DNA of 64,000 nt from Bacillus sp. 1780r2a1 (GCA_024134725.1 CP099863.1:2289501-2353500); one strand, 5' to 3'. Shown: positions 33,299 through 42,546, counted from the first letter of the stretch. Notes: generated by a model not told the origin, from the sequence alone. Numbers and translations are program-made.

Positions 33299-33627
33299 AT
33301 ATGTATACTATTTGATTGAATGATAAGCACAGTCATTCCTCTATCACTTCCTGATGTGTGCCATTCGCCTGTTTCCCAAAAGGCTGCTTGTCCTTTTTTG
33401 ATTGGTTTCCTTACTTGATCATCACCTGTTACCCAGCCTTCCCCTTCAATCACCAGAAACAGCTGCTTACTTGGTGCTTCGTGATGGCCTATAACTCCAT
33501 CTGGTTCAACGTACATTATCCCTATAGAAGTATTTTCTAATGCAGCTACCTTTAAATAACTTGACAGCTCAGATTCATATTGCGTAACTGGAGCTGCTTG
33601 TTGTTGTTCAAATAAAAGTATCTTCAA
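33283..33627 (-). CDS. Small single-domain cupin protein
   Basis: The 114-residue protein is one cupin barrel with GVIGHHEAPSKQLFLVIEGE (motif 1) and IKKGQAAFWETGEWHTSG (motif 2), including His and Glu metal-ligand candidates. Similar stand-alone cupins are of unknown function and may bind small acids or sugars. A TTG at 33627 is 8 bases from AAGGAG and preferred over the TTG at 33630. It lies between the ger operon and the metal ABC transporter, but shares neither promoter. Confidence 0.75.
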   Translation of the reverse strand: MKILLFEQQQAAPVTQYESELSSYLKVAALENTSIGIMYVEPDGVIGHHEAPSKQLFLVIEGEGWVTGDDQVRKPIKKGQAAFWETGEWHTSGSDRGMTVLIIQSNSIHINPLL

Positions 33628-33715
33628 CAAAATGTCTCCTTTTCATCTATTAGTCTTAGTTAACATAATAATATTATCTTTTAAATAAAAGCATTGTATT
33701 TAAAAGATACAATGC

Positions 33716-34474
33716 TTAAAAAATGGAGACAAGCTCTTTTGTATAGGCGTTTCGCTGCAAATGAAACAGCTCTTCAGTCGGAAACATATCGACAACCTCA
33801 CCATGCTTCATTACCATGATGCGTTGACTCAGCTCTTTTACCGCTGTAAGGTCGTGTGAAATAAATAAGTAGGATAAATCAAGATGATCGCGAAGATCTT
33901 CTAATAAATGTAAGATGCTGCGCTGCGAAATGACATCGAGACTTGCAGTGGGTTCGTCAAGTATCACAAGCTCAGGCTCAATACTAATCGCACGAGCAAT
34001 AGTTACACGCTGCTTTTGCCCTCCGCTTAGTTCGTGAGGATATCTATCAGCAAAGCTAGCCGGTAATCCAACAATGTTGAGCAGTTCAGACACAAACTGT
34101 TCTGTTGATGAAAATGAAAAATAACGCAGATTTAACTGCTTTTCATACTGTAAATACGGATCTAGCAGTGAATCCTTTATTTTTAATTTGGGGTTCAATG
34201 CCGCTGTTGGGTTTTGGAATACAATTTGAAAACCTTTCCGAATTGGCATTAGCTTGCGGTTGCTTAACCTTTGAATTTCTTGGTTTCTAAATAAAATTTT
34301 TCCGCTATTCACTTCTTCTAATCTCATTAAACAACGTGAAAGCGTACTTTTCCCACATCCGCTCTCGCCTACAAGCCCCAAGCACTCTCCCTTTTTCAAT
34401 TCGAACGAAACGTTCTTTAAAACCTGCTGACCAGCATATACTTTATTAAGGTTTTGAACAGATAAAAAGCTCAC
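33716..34474 (-). CDS. ABC transporter ATPase (NikE/OppF-like)
   Basis: The 252-residue protein is a full ATP-binding cassette: Walker [17 protein letters not shown]-loop [11 protein letters not shown], signature LSGGQKQRV, Walker [14 protein letters not shown] and the switch histidine in YLFISHD. It is the last gene of the five-gene cluster, starting with GTG 1 bp after the NikD-like gene. It would energise the NikB/NikC-like pore together with the NikD-like ATPase. Confidence 0.88.
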   Translation of the reverse strand: MSFLSVQNLNKVYAGQQVLKNVSFELKKGECLGLVGESGCGKSTLSRCLMRLEEVNSGKILFRNQEIQRLSNRKLMPIRKGFQIVFQNPTAALNPKLKIKDSLLDPYLQYEKQLNLRYFSFSSTEQFVSELLNIVGLPASFADRYPHELSGGQKQRVTIARAISIEPELVILDEPTASLDVISQRSILHLLEDLRDHLDLSYLFISHDLTAVKELSQRIMVMKHGEVVDMFPTEELFHLQRNAYTKELVSIF

Positions 34475-34475
34475 C

Positions 34476-35270
34476 TTACAACACTCCTTCTTGAACAGCT
34501 AGCTCGCTTGCTTTTAATACAGGTGCCGCTGCGATCAGCTGCTTTGTGTATTCATGCTGAGGACTTGTGAGCACCTTGGTTTTATCACCAGATTCCACAA
34601 TTTTACCTTCCTTCATAATGGCTAAGCGGTCTACATATTTTCTAACATGGCGCCAGTCATGCGTAATAAATAAAATTGTACAGCCCGTTTCTTGCTGTTT
34701 TTCTTTTAATAATTGTAAAATTCGATGAGCTGATACGCTATCAAGGGCTGTTGTGATTTCATCGGCAATAACGAGTTCAGGTGATAGTAAAAGAGATAAC
34801 GCGATTGACGTGCGCTGAAGCTGACCACCGCTTAGCTGGAACGGATAGCGTTTGTAAAACTCCTCATCTAATCCTACTGATTCTAGAGCTTGAATCGCAT
34901 TGCTTTTCCGAGCTTTTCTATCATTCACGCCATGTACTTTTTGATACTCTTGAAAATGCTGTCCAATGGTTCGAAACGGTGTAAATGAACCTTGATAATC
35001 CTGGAAAATATATGCAATTTTCCGACCTCGAATTTTTTTCATATCGTTTCGTCCAAAAGAAAGAGTATTTTCTCCGTTAAAATTGACTTTGCCTTCAGCT
35101 TTTAAGTTAGGCGACAGCATTTGACCAATGGTTTGTGATAAAATGCTTTTTCCGCTACCACTCTGTCCTACAAGGGCATACCAATCACCTTTTTCAAGCT
35201 GTAGTGATACGTTATCAAGAATTTTTTTTTCCTTACTTCTTACTGACAGCTTTTCAATCGACAAAATCAT
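34476..35270 (-). CDS. ABC transporter ATPase (NikD/OppD-like)
   Basis: The 264-residue protein has Walker A ALVGQSGSGKSILSQ, Q-loop YIFQDYQGSFTP, signature LSGGQLQRT, Walker B ELVIADEITTALD and FITHDW. It ends with the short C-terminal extension HEYTKQLIAAAPVL that is typical of oligopeptide/nickel-type ATPases. It overlaps the NikC-like permease gene by 4 bp and precedes the NikE-like gene by 1 bp. Confidence 0.88.
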   Translation of the reverse strand: MILSIEKLSVRSKEKKILDNVSLQLEKGDWYALVGQSGSGKSILSQTIGQMLSPNLKAEGKVNFNGENTLSFGRNDMKKIRGRKIAYIFQDYQGSFTPFRTIGQHFQEYQKVHGVNDRKARKSNAIQALESVGLDEEFYKRYPFQLSGGQLQRTSIALSLLLSPELVIADEITTALDSVSAHRILQLLKEKQQETGCTILFITHDWRHVRKYVDRLAIMKEGKIVESGDKTKVLTSPQHEYTKQLIAAAPVLKASELAVQEGVL

Positions 35271-36115
35271 TTTTGCACTTCCTTTTTTACATCAAATTGA
35301 TCACGCAGATAATCACCGATAATATTAGTAACAAGCACTACGCCTACAATTGCTAATCCGGGATAAATCATCAGCTCAGGATTAGATTGAAAATATGGGC
35401 GCGAGTCATTGAGCATTGCTCCCCACTCTGGTACAGGCGGTTGCGCACCTAATCCAATGTAAGATAAAGACGAAATTAAAAGAATAATCTTCCCTAAGTC
35501 CAAGCTTGCCATGACAAGCACATGCCCAATGATGTGTGGGGCTAAGTGTTTTTTCATAATACGCAAAGGAGATAATCCGTTTGTACGAGCTATTAATACA
35601 TATTCTTTTCGTGACTCGGCTAACACGGTACTTCGAACAAGTCGCGCGTAGTTCACCCATTTCACCATCACAATTGCAAAAACGAGATTTCCGATTCCAG
35701 GGCCCAATAGACCACTTAGTACAATGGCTACTACCGTATCAGGAAACGCTAAAAAGCTGTCTGCAATTCTCATAAACAATCGATCTATCAACCCGCGCTT
35801 ATAGCCTGAAATAAGGCCAATTGGAATTCCTACGAGCAAAGCTACTCCTAATGCAAGCGCGCTAAACCCAATTGTTTGCTTAGCACCGAGCAACAAGCGA
35901 GTTAAGATATCTCGCCCTAAATGATCGGTTCCCAAAGGATGTGCCATGCTCATTCCTTCCAGTCTCTTCTCTAAGTTCGTAAGACTTGGATCATACTTTA
36001 AATAGCAAAATGCATAGATAGATGCTGCGATAACAATAAAAAAAATAAAGGCGAGCGGCATGATGACTTTACGCTGTTGTTTCATAAGTGGCAAATATGA
36101 TAAAGACTCTTTCAT
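35267..36115 (-). CDS. ABC transporter permease (NikC/OppC-like)
   Basis: The protein of about 282 residues has six helices, with an N-terminal OppC_N-like helix and the EAA loop ARLVRSTVLAESRKEYVLIAR-like region (VRSTVLAESRKEYVLIAR) facing the ATPases. MAHPLGTDHLGRDILTRLLL is a typical OppC/NikC motif. It forms the membrane pore with the NikB-like protein. The start is within the TGATG junction with the upstream gene; the ATG at 36115 suits the AAGGAGAG site. Confidence 0.88.
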   Translation of the reverse strand: MKESLSYLPLMKQQRKVIMPLAFIFFIVIAASIYAFCYLKYDPSLTNLEKRLEGMSMAHPLGTDHLGRDILTRLLLGAKQTIGFSALALGVALLVGIPIGLISGYKRGLIDRLFMRIADSFLAFPDTVVAIVLSGLLGPGIGNLVFAIVMVKWVNYARLVRSTVLAESRKEYVLIARTNGLSPLRIMKKHLAPHIIGHVLVMASLDLGKIILLISSLSYIGLGAQPPVPEWGAMLNDSRPYFQSNPELMIYPGLAIVGVVLVTNIIGDYLRDQFDVKKEVQK

Positions 36116-37059
36116 CACTTACTCTCCTTTTCTCTATATTTCATTTCAGGATTTAAATAACGGTATGACAGGTCTACGCATGTATTCACGATAAACACAA
36201 TCATTCCCATAACAAGTATATATCCTTGAATAAGCGGATAGTCACGCTGGCGAATTGCATCAACAATGAGCTTGCCGATTCCAGGGTATGCAAACAACAC
36301 CTCTATAACTACAACCCCACCTATTAAACTGCCCAGGCTAACACCAAACACCGTAATGACCGGAGGGATACTGTGGCGAAAAGCGTGCATAAAAAAGATT
36401 CGTGCTTCTGATAACCCACGAGCTCGTGCTGCGCGAATAAATTCTTCGCTGTAAGAGTCCAATAAACTTGAACGAAGCAAGCGAACATAAACGCTTGAAA
36501 TTGCTAAGCCTAACGTAATGGAAGGTAAAACGAGCGACAATAACCCGTCTCTTCCCATCGTAGGAAACCAGCTTAGACGAACGCCAAATAAATCAATAAA
36601 AATAAGCCCTAACCAGAAGCTTGGAATTGCTGCTCCAACAATTGAAAGCGTTCGGCTTACTTTATCTATCCAGCTGTCTCGGTAAAGTGCTGATAGCGAA
36701 CCTAACGGAATCGCAACGGCAAGCATGACAAGAATGGCGCCACTTGCTAGCTCTAAGGTAGCCGGCAGAGCAGCCATAATTGTACTCATCACGTCTTGTC
36801 CCGTTACGAACGACTGCCCGAAATCCAGCTGAACAAATTTCGCTAACCATAACCCATACTGCACAAGAACGGGCTCATTAAAACCCATCTCTTCACGAAG
36901 TGCTTCTACTTGCTCTTGACTGACTGAGAGCTCATCAACGTTCAAAATGGTTAGCACGGGATCTCCCGGTGCTAACCGAATAAAGATAAAACTTACAAAT
37001 GTTATAAACAATATAAAAAATAGAACTTCCGAAAACTTTCGGAAAAGAATCTTAATCAT
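36115..37059 (-). CDS. ABC transporter permease (NikB/OppB-like)
   Basis: The 314-residue protein has six helices. The N-terminal FITFVSFIFIRLAPGDPVL and the EAA-type loop VRLLRSSLLDSYSEEFIRAA followed by ARARGLSEARI are characteristic of OppB/NikB permeases. It overlaps the binding-protein gene upstream and the NikC-like gene downstream by a few bases, so all five genes are translationally coupled. Confidence 0.88.
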   Translation of the reverse strand: MIKILFRKFSEVLFFILFITFVSFIFIRLAPGDPVLTILNVDELSVSQEQVEALREEMGFNEPVLVQYGLWLAKFVQLDFGQSFVTGQDVMSTIMAALPATLELASGAILVMLAVAIPLGSLSALYRDSWIDKVSRTLSIVGAAIPSFWLGLIFIDLFGVRLSWFPTMGRDGLLSLVLPSITLGLAISSVYVRLLRSSLLDSYSEEFIRAARARGLSEARIFFMHAFRHSIPPVITVFGVSLGSLIGGVVVIEVLFAYPGIGKLIVDAIRQRDYPLIQGYILVMGMIVFIVNTCVDLSYRYLNPEMKYREKESK

Positions 37060-38642
37060 TCTTTCACATCCAACTTATTGGTAATCATGTAGTATTCACT
37101 TTTAGCCGTAAACCAGTTTTTCACTTTATCCTTGTTGTAAGCAACGATTGTCGATGGATGTAACACAAACGAGTTAATGACGTTATCATCTACATAGTCC
37201 GCTGCTTTTTCTGCTAACTCAGCGCGTTTCTCTTGATTGACTGTACGATTTAATTCGTCAATAATAGCCGTCAACTCTGGCTCAGCTGCTTGGCTAAAGT
37301 TTAGTGCTCCTTTTGGATGATACGTTGCGTTTAAATAGTAACCAGCATCTCCGCGCGGTGCCGTTAAGTTACTATACGTTGCGATATCCCAATCGCGATG
37401 TGACGCCATATACTCTTCCGGTGTTTCAATTTGTTTTATCTTAATATCAATTCCGATTTGCTTTGCATCTGATTGAAGCACTTGTGCAATTAGCGGTAGG
37501 TCTGCTCTAGCTGGATAGGTTAATAACGTCAAGCTCAGCTGCTTTCCGTCTTTTTGCATCTTTCCGTTCTTTAACGTATAACCAGCTTGTTTCAAATATT
37601 GAACAGCTACATCTGACCCCGTTTGGCGCTTATCATACGTTGGGGCAAAAGGTAATGAAGGTAAAAATGGGCCTCTTGCTGCTTCAGCATGACCTAATAG
37701 AATTTTATCTACAATCTTTTGGCGATCAATTAATGCATCCAGCGCTTTTCGTACATTGATATCTTTCATTTCTTCTCTTTGCATATTCATGGTTAGCTGA
37801 TGCACGCGGAACGTTGCCGTTGATTCAACTTTCATTTTTGAATCTTCTTTAAGTGAATCTAAACTTTCTACCTCTGGACGATAGACAATGTCTGTTTGTC
37901 CAGATTTTAATGCTAAGGTACGCGCATTGGCATCTTCATTAAACGCAAATGTTACGGAGTCAAGCTTTGAAGCACCGTCCCAATAATCGTCAAAACGCTC
38001 AAGCTCTAGTTTGCTTCCTGGTGTAAACGAAGCAAGCTTAAACGGACCTGTGCCAACTGGTTTATTTACAACATCTTCTTCAGATACATCGATAATGGAA
38101 ACGTTTGGATTAACAAGCTCCGAAATAAACTCTGGAAACGGCTCTGTCGTTTTAATCGTAAGCGTAAAGCCATCAGCTTTAATTGTATCAATTTTCAGTG
38201 CATTCTGGATAGCAACATTTTCTTTTAACGCTCGTTCTAACGATTTTTTCACAGCTTCAGCATCCATCTGTTTGCCATTTTGAAACTTTACATCTTCACG
38301 CAGCTTAATTGTCCAGTTTTGACCATCTTCTCCACCCCAGCTCTCAGCTAGCCAAGGCTCAATGCTTAAATTCTCTTCATCAAGTCGAATAAGTGTTTCT
38401 GTAATACCCGCTCGTAGCGGTACGTAGCTAGAATCAACATGTGGATCTAGTGAATTTGTAGAGAAGTTATACAAGAAGTTAATGTGCTTGCCTTCGTTTT
38501 TAGAGGTTGTTGAATCTCCGCCTCCCATACAAGCGCTTAAGAGCATAGCGCAAACGATTAAAATCCCTACTTTAGGAACGTTATGCTTGATGTATGTAAG
38601 TACGCCTATGTTTTTACTTTTATCTACTAGTCTTTTAATCAC
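37056..38642 (-). CDS. NikA/CntA-like metal or metallophore-binding lipoprotein
   Basis: The 528-residue protein has a basic N-terminal stretch, a hydrophobic segment and lipobox MLLSAC, followed by a solute-binding family 5 domain with SLDPHVDSSYVPLRAGITE, EPWLAESWGGEDG, PVGTGPFKLAS and DINVRKALDALIDRQKIV. The closest recognisable group is nickel- or metal-opine-binding proteins (NikA, CntA). It starts with GTG 9 bases after AAAGGAG. Its promoter carries a Zur-type box, so zinc scavenging, possibly as a zinc-metallophore complex, is more likely than simple nickel uptake. No opine synthesis genes are in the window. Confidence 0.85.
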   Translation of the reverse strand: MIKRLVDKSKNIGVLTYIKHNVPKVGILIVCAMLLSACMGGGDSTTSKNEGKHINFLYNFSTNSLDPHVDSSYVPLRAGITETLIRLDEENLSIEPWLAESWGGEDGQNWTIKLREDVKFQNGKQMDAEAVKKSLERALKENVAIQNALKIDTIKADGFTLTIKTTEPFPEFISELVNPNVSIIDVSEEDVVNKPVGTGPFKLASFTPGSKLELERFDDYWDGASKLDSVTFAFNEDANARTLALKSGQTDIVYRPEVESLDSLKEDSKMKVESTATFRVHQLTMNMQREEMKDINVRKALDALIDRQKIVDKILLGHAEAARGPFLPSLPFAPTYDKRQTGSDVAVQYLKQAGYTLKNGKMQKDGKQLSLTLLTYPARADLPLIAQVLQSDAKQIGIDIKIKQIETPEEYMASHRDWDIATYSNLTAPRGDAGYYLNATYHPKGALNFSQAAEPELTAIIDELNRTVNQEKRAELAEKAADYVDDNVINSFVLHPSTIVAYNKDKVKNWFTAKSEYYMITNKLDVKE

Positions 38643-38667
38643 GTTTCACTGCTCCTTTTTAGTAAAT

Positions 38668-38682
38668 TCGTAATAATTCCGT
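38668..38682. promoter_or_regulatory. Second, weaker Zur-like box
   Basis: TCGTAAT-A-ATTCCGT, 12 of 14 positions of the Zur consensus, downstream of the -10. A third partial match (TCGTAAC-T-ATTCTTT) is at 38725-38739. Confidence 0.45.
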
Positions 38683-38687
38683 TTTAA

Positions 38688-38716
38688 ATTTTATCGTAAT
38701 AGTTACGATTTATCAA
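38688..38716 (-). promoter_or_regulatory. Promoter of the Nik-like operon with Zur box in the spacer
   Basis: On the minus strand: -35 TTGATA (38711-38716), 17-bp spacer (38694-38710), -10 TAAAAT (38688-38693). The spacer contains TCGTAAT-A-GTTACGA (38694-38708), one mismatch from the Bacillus Zur consensus TCGTAATNATTACGA. Confidence 0.7.
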
Positions 38717-38780
38717 TGATTTTTTCGTAACTATTCTTTTTTGCTTGTATTATCCATTTTATAGATTACATGACAAAATA

Positions 38781-38812
38781 AAAAAGGAGACCACATTTGC
38801 GATCTCCTTTTT
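38781..38812 (-). terminator. Terminator of AraC/GyrI gene
   Basis: 10-bp arms AAAAAGGAGA/TCTCCTTTTT, T-run on the minus strand. Confidence 0.8.
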
Positions 38813-38841
38813 CTTTATCAAAAGCATTGGTTATAAAGTTA

Positions 38842-39717
38842 TCACTGCCGTTTTAATACGGGTATCCATATTTCACTTTTAAAAGTTGGTGAGGTTACAT
38901 CTTTATGTTCATTCCATAAAATTTCTGGTCCGTCTACCTGCTCATAACTTGAGGATGGAAACCATTCAGAGTAGATTCGCCCCCAGACATCTTGTAAAGT
39001 ATCAGGAAATGGCCCAATTGCTTCAAATACAGCCCATGTTAAAGCGGGTACTTCCAGTTGCATTAAATTATCGGGACAACCCTTAGTTGTTGCTACACCG
39101 ATATAGTGGTCAAGCTCACCTTTTTCCTCCATTCGTCCTTCTGAAAAATTCACAGATGCACTAAGCATCCCCAGTGGTTTAACATTAGAAAGTTTTTTTA
39201 ATTGATTTATCGTTTCATGGGTTAAGCTTTCCCACATAGCTGCAATCTTTGGGTTAACTCCATGAAAAACGATAGGTACTCTTTCTTTAATCCCGACTAT
39301 ACGAAATGCTTCTTTTTCTTCAATGCGATAGTTCATTTCGTTTCCTCCTTTTATAGATAGCTGAAAGGTCATTTTCGGATAAGCTTTGAGTGAATAACCA
39401 TTCTTTTTAGCTTCTGAAGGAGTTAGACCATGTAGATTCTGAAAAGCTCTAGTAAAGGAATCTGGTGAGTTATATCCGTATTTAATAGCAATATCAATAA
39501 CCTTCATATTATTATTTTTAAGTTCGAATGCTGCCAGAGTAAGACGCCTTCTTCGAATATATTCTGATAAAGTAATGCCTGCAAGAAAAGAAAACATCCT
39601 TTTAAAATGATACTCAGAGCACAGAGCTAACTTTGCCACTTCTTTAAAATTGATATCATTGGTTAAGTTCTCTTCAATATAGTCTAAAGCTTCATTCATA
39701 TTCTTAAGCAAATCCAT
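38842..39717 (-). CDS. AraC-family regulator with GyrI-like effector domain
   Basis: The 291-residue protein has two helix-turn-helices of AraC type at the N-terminus ([19 protein letters not shown] and [20 protein letters not shown], about residues 20-100). A GyrI/SacPdb-like small-molecule-binding domain occupies about 125-290 ([57 protein letters not shown]). Such proteins often respond to cationic drugs or hydrophobic ligands. It is transcribed alone, upstream of the Zur-linked operon's promoter but separated by a terminator. Confidence 0.88.
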   Translation of the reverse strand: MDLLKNMNEALDYIEENLTNDINFKEVAKLALCSEYHFKRMFSFLAGITLSEYIRRRRLTLAAFELKNNNMKVIDIAIKYGYNSPDSFTRAFQNLHGLTPSEAKKNGYSLKAYPKMTFQLSIKGGNEMNYRIEEKEAFRIVGIKERVPIVFHGVNPKIAAMWESLTHETINQLKKLSNVKPLGMLSASVNFSEGRMEEKGELDHYIGVATTKGCPDNLMQLEVPALTWAVFEAIGPFPDTLQDVWGRIYSEWFPSSSYEQVDGPEILWNEHKDVTSPTFKSEIWIPVLKRQ

Positions 39718-39862
39718 TCTTATGACCTCCCTTGTTATCAGAATAGCAGGGTTGAAACAGACTTATCCGACATTTCATGCACACTTATGTAGGTTTTTCT
39801 TTATGATCTTATGTAAAGAATATACAGGCCTAGTTAACATACCCCTTCAAATAACTAAAAAC

Positions 39863-39890
39863 AAACCCCCTTTGATGCCCAAGGGAGTTT
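39863..39890 (-). terminator. Terminator of DedA gene
   Basis: AAACCCCCTT and AAGGGAGTTT arms (one mismatch) about 80 bp beyond the DedA stop. Confidence 0.6.
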
Positions 39891-39967
39891 TTGCAATCTT
39901 CTTTTATCATTTATGTAGCCTTTTAGACAAGGGTAAATGTGGTATAAATGTGCTTTTTGCATTATAC

Positions 39968-40453
39968 CTACTGAATAACCCCTACCATCTTTCCAAACGT
40001 AATAAATACAAAACACCACAAAAAGGCACCTATGGCCGCAAAAGCAATATACGTTTTAATCTTCATTTTACCAATGCCAGAAAAATAGCACATCAAGTGC
40101 CTAACCCCTGGGATAAAATAGCCTAAAATGATTGAATAGGGCCCATACTTTTTCATCCACTTTTCAACTTGGATCATTCGCTTTTCTTTCAAACCGACCC
40201 ACTTGCCGTACTTATCAATAAATGGCCTCCCAGCTTTTCTTCCAATCATATAGCTGATCATCATCCCTAGAAGCGAACCAAAAAAACTGATGATAATAGC
40301 AGCTCCGTAGTTAATAAGATCTGTATTGGTGAAATAGCCTACCGTCGTCATCATAACCTCATCAGGAATAGGTAGCCCAACAATCCCCAAAGTTAGCATG
40401 AGAAAAATGGCCAGATAGCCATATGTCATAATAAAGTCTTGCATCACTTGCAT
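39968..40453 (-). CDS. DedA-family membrane protein
   Basis: The 161-residue protein has the DedA/VTT core: LGIVGLPIPDEVMMTTVGYF, the amphipathic GSLLGMMISYMIGRKAGRPF segment and the conserved basic/proline region KYGPYSIILGYFIPGVRHLM. DedA proteins are thought to flip undecaprenyl phosphate or phospholipids. It is shorter than the usual 190-220 residues, lacking part of the C-terminal helix, but looks intact (AGGAG site, stop, terminator). Confidence 0.8.
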   Translation of the reverse strand: MQVMQDFIMTYGYLAIFLMLTLGIVGLPIPDEVMMTTVGYFTNTDLINYGAAIIISFFGSLLGMMISYMIGRKAGRPFIDKYGKWVGLKEKRMIQVEKWMKKYGPYSIILGYFIPGVRHLMCYFSGIGKMKIKTYIAFAAIGAFLWCFVFITFGKMVGVIQ

Positions 40454-40598
40454 ATTTATTATCTCCTATTTGTTCCGTCTTTATCTTGTAGTATGTATGA
40501 AACTTCCACATTTTTATTATATAGTCAAAAAAATCTATCTACTTTATTGTAGATTAAAAGTGAATAGTTTGAAACATTAAATTTTAGTACATACTAAA

Positions 40599-40639
40599 AA
40601 ACCGCTATGCGTATCAATCTCTATAACGCATAGCGGTTT
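40599..40639 (-). terminator. Terminator of CstB-like gene
   Basis: 14-bp arms AAACCGCTATGCGT/ACGCATAGCGGTTT, 8 bp beyond the stop. Confidence 0.85.
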
Positions 40640-40646
40640 GTTTAGC

Positions 40647-42050
40647 TTATTCTTGAATCTCCTGTTTCCACTGACTATATCCACCTGTTAAATTGTAAAC
40701 GTCCGTTATGCCTTTGGATTGAAGAAGGCTAATCGCAATCGCAGAACGAACACCCGAACCACACTGAACAATTAGCGGACGCTGAGCTGGCACCTCATCG
40801 ATTCTATCTAGCAAGGTTCCAAGCATAATGTGAGTGGCGCCTTCGATATGACCTGTTTTCCACTCTTCTAAGCTTCGAACATCCAGTACTTGTGCTTTGT
40901 TTTGATCAAGCATGTTTTTTGCTTGTTTAGGAGTAATGTTTTCATAAGACTGCGTAGTAGAAGCTTCTACTACTGCTTTTTTTGCATCATAATAGCCAAC
41001 CAGCTGATCAATCCCAACAGAATGTAACACTTTTTCAAGTTCACCAATCTGTTCATCTGCTGTTAGCACATATAATGGATGGTCATAATTCACAATCCAG
41101 CCGGCCCAATTTGCAAATGAATTGTTAAATGGAATATTAATCGTTCCTTCTACGTGACTTTCAGCAAATTCCGCTGCGCTTCTTGTATCAATTACTTGGT
41201 ACCCTGCTTGAATTTGTTTTTCTACTTCGGCTACATTTGCTAGCTTCTTAACCTTTGGAAGCTTTGATAAGCTGTTTGCCCCTACTTTGTTCACTTTTTT
41301 CATCACTGCAAAATATTTAGGTGGCTCTGGCTGACCATCTAACAAAGCTTTTACAAACGCTTCTTTTTCCTCATGCTGTAGCGCCCAGTTAAAGCGTTTC
41401 TCATACCCCACAGTTGAAGAAGGCACGGCACCCAGAGCTTTTCCGCAAGCGCTTCCTGCTCCGTGTCCAGGCCAAACCTGCATAAAATCAGGAAGCTCTT
41501 TAAACTTTTGAAGAGATTCAAACAATTGATATCCGCCTGACTGTGCTGTTCCCTGTGCACCCGCTGCTTTTTCTAATAAGTCCGGGCGCCCGACATCTCC
41601 CACAAACACAAAGTCTCCTGTGAAAACACCCATTGGTTCATCTACTTCGGCCCCGCCGTCTGTTAACGTAAACGAAATGCTTTCCGGCGTGTGTCCAGGC
41701 GTATGCACTACACCAAATGTTAGATTCCCAACCTTAAACTCGTCCCCACCTTTTAGCAATTTATGAGATAAATGATCAATGTTTTGATACTTCCAGTCTG
41801 CGTCTCCTTCATCTGATACGTATAACGTAGCCCCTACTCTTTCAGCTAACTCACGACCTCCAGACACAAAGTCAGCATGAATATGGGTTTCTAAAGCACC
41901 AATGATTTTCATTCCATTTTTTTCTGCTTCTTCAATATATGGTTGAATATTTCGAGCAGGATCTACAACAATAGCTTCTTTTGCAGCTTGACACCCTACC
42001 AGATAAGAAGCCTGTGCTAATTTTTCATCATAGAAATATTTAAGTAACAT
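40647..42050 (-). CDS. cstB: CstB-like persulfide dioxygenase-rhodanese fusion
   Basis: The protein of about 467 residues has an N-terminal metallo-beta-lactamase-fold domain (about 1-250) with THIHADFVSGG, VVHTPGHTPESI and GDFVFVGDVGRPDLL, as in ETHE1-type persulfide dioxygenases. Two rhodanese domains follow (about 280-360 and 380-465). Only the last has an active-site cysteine (IVQCGSGVRSAI). This is the layout of CstB, which oxidises low-molecular-weight persulfides and forms thiosulfate. The second ATG (42050) fits the AAGGAG site best. A CsoR/CstR-type operator lies 49 bp upstream. Confidence 0.85.
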   Translation of the reverse strand: MLLKYFYDEKLAQASYLVGCQAAKEAIVVDPARNIQPYIEEAEKNGMKIIGALETHIHADFVSGGRELAERVGATLYVSDEGDADWKYQNIDHLSHKLLKGGDEFKVGNLTFGVVHTPGHTPESISFTLTDGGAEVDEPMGVFTGDFVFVGDVGRPDLLEKAAGAQGTAQSGGYQLFESLQKFKELPDFMQVWPGHGAGSACGKALGAVPSSTVGYEKRFNWALQHEEKEAFVKALLDGQPEPPKYFAVMKKVNKVGANSLSKLPKVKKLANVAEVEKQIQAGYQVIDTRSAAEFAESHVEGTINIPFNNSFANWAGWIVNYDHPLYVLTADEQIGELEKVLHSVGIDQLVGYYDAKKAVVEASTTQSYENITPKQAKNMLDQNKAQVLDVRSLEEWKTGHIEGATHIMLGTLLDRIDEVPAQRPLIVQCGSGVRSAIAISLLQSKGITDVYNLTGGYSQWKQEIQE

Positions 42051-42098
42051 ATCCATTCTCCTTTACGTTCAGTGCTTTATCATTAATTTCCATTCACC

Positions 42099-42115
42099 TT
42101 ACCCCATTAGGTATA
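42099..42115. promoter_or_regulatory. CsoR/CstR-type operator upstream of cstB-like gene
   Basis: TACC-CCATTA-GGTA in a TT/TA context, similar to ATACC(N6)GGTAT operators of the CsoR family. Confidence 0.5.
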
Positions 42116-42133
42116 TGAAAATGTATGCTAAGC

Positions 42134-42508
42134 TTATGCTCCACAGCCAACTAGCTCTACTTCTCTTTTACAAGGGCAAGTAGCTAGATAATAGCTTGTA
42201 ACGGTATATCCTTTTTGGCGTAAAAAGCGAATTCCTAAGTGTAGTTCTACTTTATCTTGTGCAATGATGTGGATGTGTTGGTCTGGTATGTCAGAATAGA
42301 AACGTTTTAAATACGCATAAGGAATGTTCATTACGTTTAGATTTTCACCTTCGGTTCTTTCATTATAATTACGAATATCCACACATAGTAGTTTATCTTG
42401 TATCCCTTTACAGTTCTTAACGCATTGAACACCTTTAACGGGATAATAACGCCTATACACGACAGCTCCTAAAATAAGTATCAGAGCACTTACCGCTAAA
42501 TAGCCCAT
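42134..42508 (-). CDS. Membrane-anchored rhodanese-like protein without catalytic cysteine
   Basis: The protein of about 124 residues starts with a membrane helix (GYLAVSALILILGAVVY) and continues into a rhodanese-like fold (LLCVDIRNYNERTEGENLNV, PYAYLKRFYSDIPDQHIHII, FLRQKGYTVTSYYL). The position where rhodaneses have the active Cys reads IIAQDKVELH, so it is probably not a sulfurtransferase. It has Cys pairs near both ends (CVKNCKG and CPCKRE) that could bind sulfur or metal. AAGGCGG favours the ATG at 42508. A strong CsoR/CstR-type operator is upstream, and cstB follows downstream. Confidence 0.7.
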   Translation of the reverse strand: MGYLAVSALILILGAVVYRRYYPVKGVQCVKNCKGIQDKLLCVDIRNYNERTEGENLNVMNIPYAYLKRFYSDIPDQHIHIIAQDKVELHLGIRFLRQKGYTVTSYYLATCPCKREVELVGCGA

Positions 42509-42546
42509 TAAACACACCGCCTTTTCATTAATCTATACCCACACTA

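Noticed and set aside
39722..40126. A 134-codon plus-strand ORF overlapping the DedA gene end and its terminator
   Set aside because: It runs antisense through the DedA coding sequence, has no family motif and contains the DedA terminator; a shadow frame.
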